Assembly: GCA_963802915.1 (NCBI GenBank)
Contig: CAWDKQ010000015.1
Span: 186,001 to 250,000, forward strand
Direction of reading: 5' to 3'
DNA from: JAICMB01 sp963802915
GTDB taxonomy: Bacteria; Acidobacteriota; Terriglobia; Bryobacterales; Bryobacteraceae
DNA length: 64,000 bases
Position 1 is the first letter of the stretch. Every line of letters begins with the position of its first letter. Position numbers and translations under genes: made by a program. The notes below the pieces were generated by a model that did no database searches, was not told the origin of the DNA, and saw only the letters and a program-made list of their open reading frames with translations. Below are positions 58,896 through 64,000 of this stretch, piece by piece.

Positions 58896-61424
58896 CTACT
58901 TTTGCCATAGAATCTGCGGGGCTTCCAGAGGCAAGATCGCTGCGGGGTGGTATGGCGTCGCGCGGACTGTGTAGTCGTTCGCTGGGCGGTTGGCCGACAC
59001 AGCTCCCGAGTATGTGAAGCCGTTGGCTGAACCCGCCAGCCGGTCACCGCGATGCATTTCGACGCGCACCGGCTCACCTCCTTCGACGGAATTGGCGTAA
59101 ATCTCCACCTTGATAGAATCCGCGTCGAATTCGTTGGTGTAAACCTGGGCCTCGAAGAAATGCATGCCGCTCCGCTCGGAGACGTGCACGCTTCCAAAGC
59201 GAACGTAATCCCAGTCGGCCGCAACCTTGCGAAGCCAGTCGTGCACTTCGACGCCGAGCTTTCCGTCGTCGGAAACGCGGGTGCAATATGCCTTAGCGGC
59301 GGGCAAATAGTGCGCTTCGGTGTACTGACGCACGGCGCGGCTCGCGGAGTATGCGGGCGTCAGACGAGCCATGCTCTCACGCATTTTCTCCACCCATGCG
59401 GTGGGGATCCCTCTTTCATTTCTCGTATAGAATTCCGGAATGACTTCGCGTTCGAGGATGTTGTAGAGCGCATCCGCCTCCTCAGCATCGACGGCCGGGT
59501 CGCCGTAATGTTCTTTGCCGTCGCCGATGGCCCAACCGATGTCGCTGGAAAACGCTTCGGCCCACCAGCCGTCGATTTCGGATACATTGAGACCGCCGTT
59601 GCCGAGAACCTTCATGCCGCTGGTGCCGCAAGCCTCCCAGGGGCGGCGCGGTGTGTTGATCCAGACATCGACGCCTTGCACCAGCTGCCCGGTCATGAGC
59701 ATGTCGTAATCGACCAGGAAGACGACATGGGAATGCACGTCCGCGCGGCGTATAAAATCGTTCCAGCGCTTGATAATCTCCTGTCCGGCCCAATCGGCCG
59801 GATGCGCTTTGCCGGCGATGAGGAGCTGCACCGGACGCTCATGATTGGTGAGGATGCGCACCAGCCGTTCCGGATCGTGCAGGAGGAGGTCGGGACGTTT
59901 GTAGGTGGCGAAGCGCCGCGCGAATCCGAGGGTTAAAGTGTCGGCGTCGAAGATTCGTTCGGCGGCCTCAATATCCGCCAGACTGGCGTTTTGCATGGCT
60001 CGATCCCGTGCGAGACGTTTGCGGACGTACTGGATCAGGCTTTGCCGCGCCCTGGTCCGCAATTCCCAAAGGCTTTCATCCGTGACCTTGCGGAAATTCC
60101 GCTCGACACGCGTCAGGTCTTCCTCCCAGCGGGCTTCGCCGCACGTGTTGTCCCACAGCTTGCACGCATCCGGCGATTCCCAAGTGGAGACATGAACTCC
60201 GTTGGTGACGTACCCCAGGGGAACTTCAGCTTTCGGCCAGCGCGGGAAGAGCGGCTGAAACAATCCCCGGCTCACTTCGCCATGCAACCGGCTAACGGCG
60301 TTGACCGCGCCGCTACCGTGCATCGCGAGATAGGCCATGTTAAAGGGCTCAGAGCGATCGTTAGGGTCGCGACGGCCTAATGCGAGCAGATCCTGGATGC
60401 CGATGCCGAGCCTTTTCTCGGCATAGAATTTGAAATAGTGCTCCATCAAATCCGGCGCGAAGCGGTCGAAGCCGGCCTCGACGGCGGTGTGCGTGGTAAA
60501 GATGTTGCCGGCGCGCGTGATGGACAGGGCGACATCGAAAGGCTTCTTGGTATCGAGCATATAGGAGTGCGCCCGTTCGAGAACGGCGAACGCGGCGTGG
60601 CCCTCGTTCAAGTGGCACACTTCAGGTTTTAACCCGAGGGCGCGTAGAAGACGCCATCCGCCGATGCCTAGGATCTGTTCCTGCCGGATACGCAGATCCG
60701 GGCCGCCGCCATAGAGCTCGCTCGTGATGCCGCGGAACGCCGGCGTGTTCGCAGGATCGTTGGAGTCGAGAAGATAGAGGACCATACAGCCCACACGAAC
60801 TTCCCAGGCTCGAATCCAGAGCTTCAGGCCGGGCATAACAAGTGGAAGCCGCATCCACTCGCCGTTGGCCTGGCGTAAGGGACGGATGGGGAGTTGGCCA
60901 GGATCGTTGTAAGGATATAACGCGTGTTGCGCGCCGGAAGCATCGATCTCCTGGCGGAAATAACCCTGCTGATACAGGAGCCCGACTCCCACCACCGGCA
61001 CGCCCAGATCGCTGGCCGCTTTGAGTTGATCGCCCGCCACGTTGCCGAGGCCGCCGGAATAGATGGGCAGCGCTTCACTCAACATGTACTCCATGCTGAA
61101 ATACGCGATGCGCCTCAAGGGCGAATCGGGGTGCGCTTTCTGAAACCACGAGCTATCCTGTTCGAGCTCGCGCTGTTCCTTTAAGACCTCGTCGAGCCGG
61201 GCGCGAAACGAAGGGTCCGCGGAGACCTGCTCGAGCCGCTCGCGAGACACGGTCTGAAGCACGACCCAGGGATTCTGAGTGAGTTCCCACAACTCCGGCG
61301 AAAGCCGGCCCCAGAGTTCGTCGGTCGAACGATGCCAGGTCCAACGGAGGTTCAGCGCGAGCTCAGCCAGCGCGTCGGACGGGCGAGCTTCGGTGGCGTG
61401 TTGCGTGTAGACGGGATTGCTCAT
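58896..61424 (-). CDS. glgP: Alpha-glucan phosphorylase (GT35)
   Basis: 842 aa from ATG 61424 (MSNPVYTQHATEARPSDA). 'LNLRWTWHRSTDELW' and 'RRIAYFSMEYMLSEALPIYS' identify the TIGR02094-type branch. 'GRRDPNDRSEPFNMAYLAMH' and the PLP-lysine region 'RRPWEACGTSGMKVLGNGGL' + NVSEIDGWW are intact. It releases glucose-1-phosphate from glycogen or maltodextrin. The C-terminal extra domain (about 700-842) resembles the glycosidase-like tail of this branch. The frame to 61547 adds 41 residues with no support. Confidence 0.93.
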   Translation of the reverse strand: MSNPVYTQHATEARPSDALAELALNLRWTWHRSTDELWGRLSPELWELTQNPWVVLQTVSRERLEQVSADPSFRARLDEVLKEQRELEQDSSWFQKAHPDSPLRRIAYFSMEYMLSEALPIYSGGLGNVAGDQLKAASDLGVPVVGVGLLYQQGYFRQEIDASGAQHALYPYNDPGQLPIRPLRQANGEWMRLPLVMPGLKLWIRAWEVRVGCMVLYLLDSNDPANTPAFRGITSELYGGGPDLRIRQEQILGIGGWRLLRALGLKPEVCHLNEGHAAFAVLERAHSYMLDTKKPFDVALSITRAGNIFTTHTAVEAGFDRFAPDLMEHYFKFYAEKRLGIGIQDLLALGRRDPNDRSEPFNMAYLAMHGSGAVNAVSRLHGEVSRGLFQPLFPRWPKAEVPLGYVTNGVHVSTWESPDACKLWDNTCGEARWEEDLTRVERNFRKVTDESLWELRTRARQSLIQYVRKRLARDRAMQNASLADIEAAERIFDADTLTLGFARRFATYKRPDLLLHDPERLVRILTNHERPVQLLIAGKAHPADWAGQEIIKRWNDFIRRADVHSHVVFLVDYDMLMTGQLVQGVDVWINTPRRPWEACGTSGMKVLGNGGLNVSEIDGWWAEAFSSDIGWAIGDGKEHYGDPAVDAEEADALYNILEREVIPEFYTRNERGIPTAWVEKMRESMARLTPAYSASRAVRQYTEAHYLPAAKAYCTRVSDDGKLGVEVHDWLRKVAADWDYVRFGSVHVSERSGMHFFEAQVYTNEFDADSIKVEIYANSVEGGEPVRVEMHRGDRLAGSANGFTYSGAVSANRPANDYTVRATPYHPAAILPLEAPQILWQK

Positions 61425-62341
61425 GCCGATTCGATTCGAAAAGGGGGAGGGACGGTTCGCCTGTGACGCGAATGAAAACAATTTGAAACATTTTGTTGTG
61501 AGACGGCGCATTTTCGAAACAGATCCGGCGCACACTGGTTTATCCACAGAAAATCCACCGCGACCTAGTCCTAAGCTATTGAGGGTACTAGCAATAAAAC
61601 CCGTGGAAATCGTTTTGTAACAGCAAATTAACGATTGACCCGAGTGGGCTTTGGATAGATCATGAGGATGGTTCCAAGAGGTTCAGAGAGCAGCGAGCCT
61701 GGCGGACGGTAGCGATCCTGGAACGATGATCCGGCAGCAAGATAATTAGTGATAATTAGTGCTGTTGGGGAGCGAAGGGAAATCGGGCTGTCTGCTAAGG
61801 TAAGCTTTTCCAGACCCAGCCACCGGAAGAGCGCTTTGATCCCGAGGGATGAAAATCCTAAAGGGGAGCGGAAGTCGGTGGATGTCTGGAAGTACTGGCA
61901 TCGGAATCGGGCAACGGATACGGAACGTTGATCCTCCCCAATCCGCCAAAAAACGGATGAGGAGGGGAGATCCGGGTCGAACGGGTCCGAGGAAGAAGTC
62001 AGGACGGAGTCGAAGGCACAGGTCAGGAGCGGCGATCCCGCCGAGGCGGTTTTCGAAAGAGAATCGTCGCTGCGGGGGAGTGAAAGGCCGTGCCGAGATT
62101 CAAGCTTCTAGCGAAGAGCGAGCGGGTAATTTCCCGAGTACCGATCCGAACCGGTCAAAAGCCGGGGCGGGGAGCAGAGGAAAAAGTCACCACGGCTCTA
62201 TCGCATGCCATGCTCAAGCCGTGCATGCCGGCTGGAGAGCGAGTTGTTTGACGGGTCACTTGGAACCATTTTTGTTCTTGAGCGCTTGTCCCCTCCTTAC
62301 GGTCCCCTCCCTTACGGTCCCTCCCGCAGCGAAGTACGCAG

Positions 62342-62366
62342 ACCGCTCCCTCTGGTCGCGGCTCGG
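62342..62366 (+). repeat. Dispersed 25-bp stem-loop element, copy 3
   Basis: Core CTCCCTCTGGTCGCGGCTCG; same element as at 14467, 25255 (reverse) and 62561. Confidence 0.7.
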
Positions 62367-62560
62367 AAACGGAAGTCGTGGATCGATTCAGCTTCTAGCG
62401 AAGAGTCAAGAGCCGGGACGGGAGCAGAGGAAAAAGTCACCACGGCTCTATCGCATGCCGTGCTAAAGCCGTGCTGTTTGACGGGTCTACTTGGAATCAT
62501 TTTTGTTTTTGAGCGCTTGTCCCCTCCCTTACGGTCAGGGTTCCGTGGCGAAGTATGCAG

Positions 62561-62585
62561 GCCGCTCCCTCCGGTCGCGGCTCGG
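62561..62585 (+). repeat. Dispersed 25-bp stem-loop element, copy 4
   Basis: Core CTCCCTCCGGTCGCGGCTCG, identical to copy 3 at all but two positions of the 25. Confidence 0.7.
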
Positions 62586-62672
62586 AAACGGAAGTCGTGG
62601 ATAGGAACGACACCGTTAGGTGTGAAGCGGACTTCGCGGTACGGAATCGAATTCCTCGCGGCTCAGAGCGGA

Positions 62673-63056
62673 TCAACCCGCTTTTTCCGATTGCTGTTGA
62701 TCGGGAGATGGCTTGCGCCAGGAAAAACGTTCCTTGCACGCACGAAAGCTCGCAAAATTGCACCGGCAAAACTCACAACGATAGGGTGTTGCACCCAATC
62801 TGAGCAAAACCCGCGTTCGCCACGGCGGGCGGTAATAATGTTCCGACCAGGTGCTGAGGTCGGTGCGCAAGCATCTTGGGCAGCGCGCGTAGCGCCATAG
62901 AGAAAAATCGAGGAGGAAGGACTCAAAGCGCGTATCGCAGTCGCGGCATCGAAACGGAAATACGCCGACGATACTCTTCGCACGCGCGGCAAAGCCGTGC
63001 AGCCTTGCGCTCCGGATTCTTCTTGCCCCGCAATTGGGGCAGGCGCCGAAAGCCAT
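62673..63056 (-). CDS. Zinc-ribbon protein of unknown function
   Basis: 127 aa from ATG 63056 (MAFGACPNCGARRIRSAR). Eight cysteines in CxxC pairs: CPNC, CRDC, CPRC and CEFC, the last three spaced across the protein. The C-terminal part is basic ('RVLLRLGATPYRCEFCRCNF'). It probably folds as two zinc ribbons and may bind nucleic acid. No family name is recognised; similar short proteins are frequent in acidobacteria. It lies 25 nt after the aminotransferase gene. Confidence 0.7.
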   Translation of the reverse strand: MAFGACPNCGARRIRSARLHGFAARAKSIVGVFPFRCRDCDTRFESFLLDFSLWRYARCPRCLRTDLSTWSEHYYRPPWRTRVLLRLGATPYRCEFCRCNFASFRACKERFSWRKPSPDQQQSEKAG

Positions 63057-63081
63057 GAATTGGGACAACCTCGTTGGGTTA

Positions 63082-63972
63082 TTAGCGATTATACACGGTT
63101 GAGGCCACAACACCCGCTTGATTCCGGACGTAGTCCGCGCGATAGCCGGCCAAGGCGTCCCGCAGTGGATCCAACACTCGATTCCCGTGTTTGACGCGGA
63201 GCCCTTCAATCAGGCGGACGGGCAGAAGATCGCGTGTGGTGGACGTAATGAATACCTCGTCGGCCTCTTCGAGGTCCGCGGGCATGATGGTCTGTTCGTG
63301 GACGGATACGCCGTCCACTCGAACTTCATCCAGAAGGAGTTCGCGGGTTACGCCGGGAAGGCAGCCGGACGTTAACGGCGGCGTCAGGACGCGGCCGCCG
63401 GTCGCAACGAAAATATTCGCGGAGGTGCACTCGCTCACCTCCCCACGCTCGTTTAAGAGAACCACTTCATCGAAGCCGCGCTCGTGAGCCTCTTCATACC
63501 ACGTCAGATTCTGCGCCCACGACATGATCTTGGCGCCAGCGAACTCGTTCTCCGCATATCTGCCGTGAGACTTTACGGTGAGCCGGACGCTGTCGCCCCA
63601 GTCGGCGAGAGCGGTAGTGAAGGCGACGAGATCGAACTCGCGGTCGATCCCCGGCCCCTGAAATGGACCGCCATGATTGCGCACCACTACGACGCGCAGC
63701 GTGGCATCGACCGCATGATTGGCGTCGATCAACTTCATCAGCCGGGATTTGATGTATTCGGGATCCGCGGGAAAGGGAACGCGCATGCGCTCGGCATCGC
63801 GGCGCATACGAGCCCAATGGCGCTCGAATGCGAACAGAACTCCACCTGCAATTCGAATGGTGCTGAACACGCCCCAACCGTTCATGAGGCCGGTTTGACC
63901 GGGCGAAGCGCTCTTTGTATGCGCGTCCTGGACGTTATCGTTGTGCAGCACAAAGCGGTGCATAAGCTTCAT
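63082..63972 (-). CDS. Class IV aminotransferase (branched-chain/D-amino-acid/ADC-lyase family)
   Basis: 296 aa of PLP fold type IV. 'GLMNGWGVFSTIRIAGGVLF' and 'AFERHWARMRRDAERM' open the small domain. 'GAKIMSWAQNLTWYEEAHER' carries the candidate PLP lysine, with 'GFDEVVLLNERGEVSECTSA' + NIF and 'LPGVTRELLLDEV' as cofactor and dimer segments. Cys replaces the usual Gly in the E-G-T-S motif. IlvE, Dat and PabC share these motifs, so the substrate is unassigned. A start at Met4 is equally possible. Confidence 0.85.
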   Translation of the reverse strand: MKLMHRFVLHNDNVQDAHTKSASPGQTGLMNGWGVFSTIRIAGGVLFAFERHWARMRRDAERMRVPFPADPEYIKSRLMKLIDANHAVDATLRVVVVRNHGGPFQGPGIDREFDLVAFTTALADWGDSVRLTVKSHGRYAENEFAGAKIMSWAQNLTWYEEAHERGFDEVVLLNERGEVSECTSANIFVATGGRVLTPPLTSGCLPGVTRELLLDEVRVDGVSVHEQTIMPADLEEADEVFITSTTRDLLPVRLIEGLRVKHGNRVLDPLRDALAGYRADYVRNQAGVVASTVYNR

Positions 63973-64000
63973 GGTAGCTCGTTACAAGCGCGATGCAATC

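Larger units (their letters stand above)
62103..62602. repeat. Imperfect tandem duplication (about 210-290 bp unit)
   Basis: AGCTTCTAGCGAAGAG occurs at 62103 and 62390. GAGCAGAGGAAAAAGTCACC occurs in both units, about 62172 and 62423, followed by ACGGCTCTATCGCATGCC in each. The stem-loop core GGTCGCGGCTCGGAAACGGA occurs at 62354 and 62573. Offsets of 287, 251 and 219 bp show internal indels between copies. Confidence 0.85.
61425..62672. other. Repeat-rich intergenic region without genes
   Basis: 1,248 bp with no credible coding frame; the longest open frames read through direct repeats and have no family resemblance. The segment 61800-62100 has irregular purine-rich sequence. 62103-62602 is a tandem duplication (next feature). 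It carries two dispersed 25-bp stem-loop elements. Confidence 0.65.

Noticed and set aside
61849..62900. Two long plus-strand ORFs of 205 and 231 codons
   Set aside because: They read through the tandem duplication and stem-loop elements, and the second runs antisense to the zinc-ribbon gene.

Overview
The window looks like chromosome from an acidobacterium of the Solibacter/Bryobacter type. The clues are two PadR + large MacB-type permease ('ADOP') pairs, an Oar-like TonB-dependent receptor with a carboxypeptidase-regulatory-like N-terminus, a winged-helix/transmembrane regulator typical of that group, many small DUF genes scattered between housekeeping genes, and moderately high GC. I found no rRNA, tRNA, CRISPR array, transposase or phage genes. 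The assignment rests on protein content read by eye.

Layout. 1-7.2 kb (minus strand): ADOP permease (cut by the window edge), its PadR repressor, an MFS nucleoside-type symporter, and a three-gene 2-oxoacid:ferredoxin oxidoreductase operon that includes a glutamate-synthase-small-subunit-like flavoprotein. 7.5-18 kb is a patchwork of small accessory genes (epimerase, DUF1990, ACT, BaeRF, DUF2071, DinB) with several decayed genes: a DUF1801 gene, a BrnT-like toxin beside an intact BrnA/CopG antitoxin, and a broken paralogue of a gene that is intact at 31-32 kb. 18-25 kb holds ymdB, a site-2-type protease, uppS-cdsA-M20 peptidase, DUF4337 and DUF72. 25-32 kb holds a second ADOP/PadR pair and small enzymes. 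32.7-34.6 kb is a two-gene Septu (PtuAB) anti-phage system. 34.9-42 kb is a signalling block: a membrane Ser/Thr kinase, two PilZ proteins, a sigma54 activator, and an HD-GYP/GAF/GGDEF protein. 42-44.4 kb is a partial Dpp-type ABC transporter.

44.4-50.5 kb is a conserved minus-strand housekeeping block in transcription order ispE, prs, rplY, pth, rpsF, rpsR, rplI, then a HEAT/SEC-C protein. 50.7-52.2 kb carries the oddest structure: a promoter, a 19-codon mini-ORF, a 52-aa ORF, and a 16-unit tandem array of 29/31-bp repeats ending just before a ribbon-helix-helix gene. 52.2-64 kb holds a TPR protein, a TonB receptor whose reading frame is broken about six times, a divergent regulator, alpha-glucan phosphorylase, a repeat-rich 1.2-kb gap, a zinc-ribbon protein and a class IV aminotransferase.

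Two repeat families run through the window. One is tandem heptanucleotide arrays (GTTCTAC/GTTCGTG/GTTGTTG) between genes and inside ispE and rpsF. The other is a dispersed ~25-bp stem-loop element. Single-base frame breaks recur (ispE, TonB receptor, BrnT, the paralogue pseudogene), so both real decay and assembly indels must be kept in mind.
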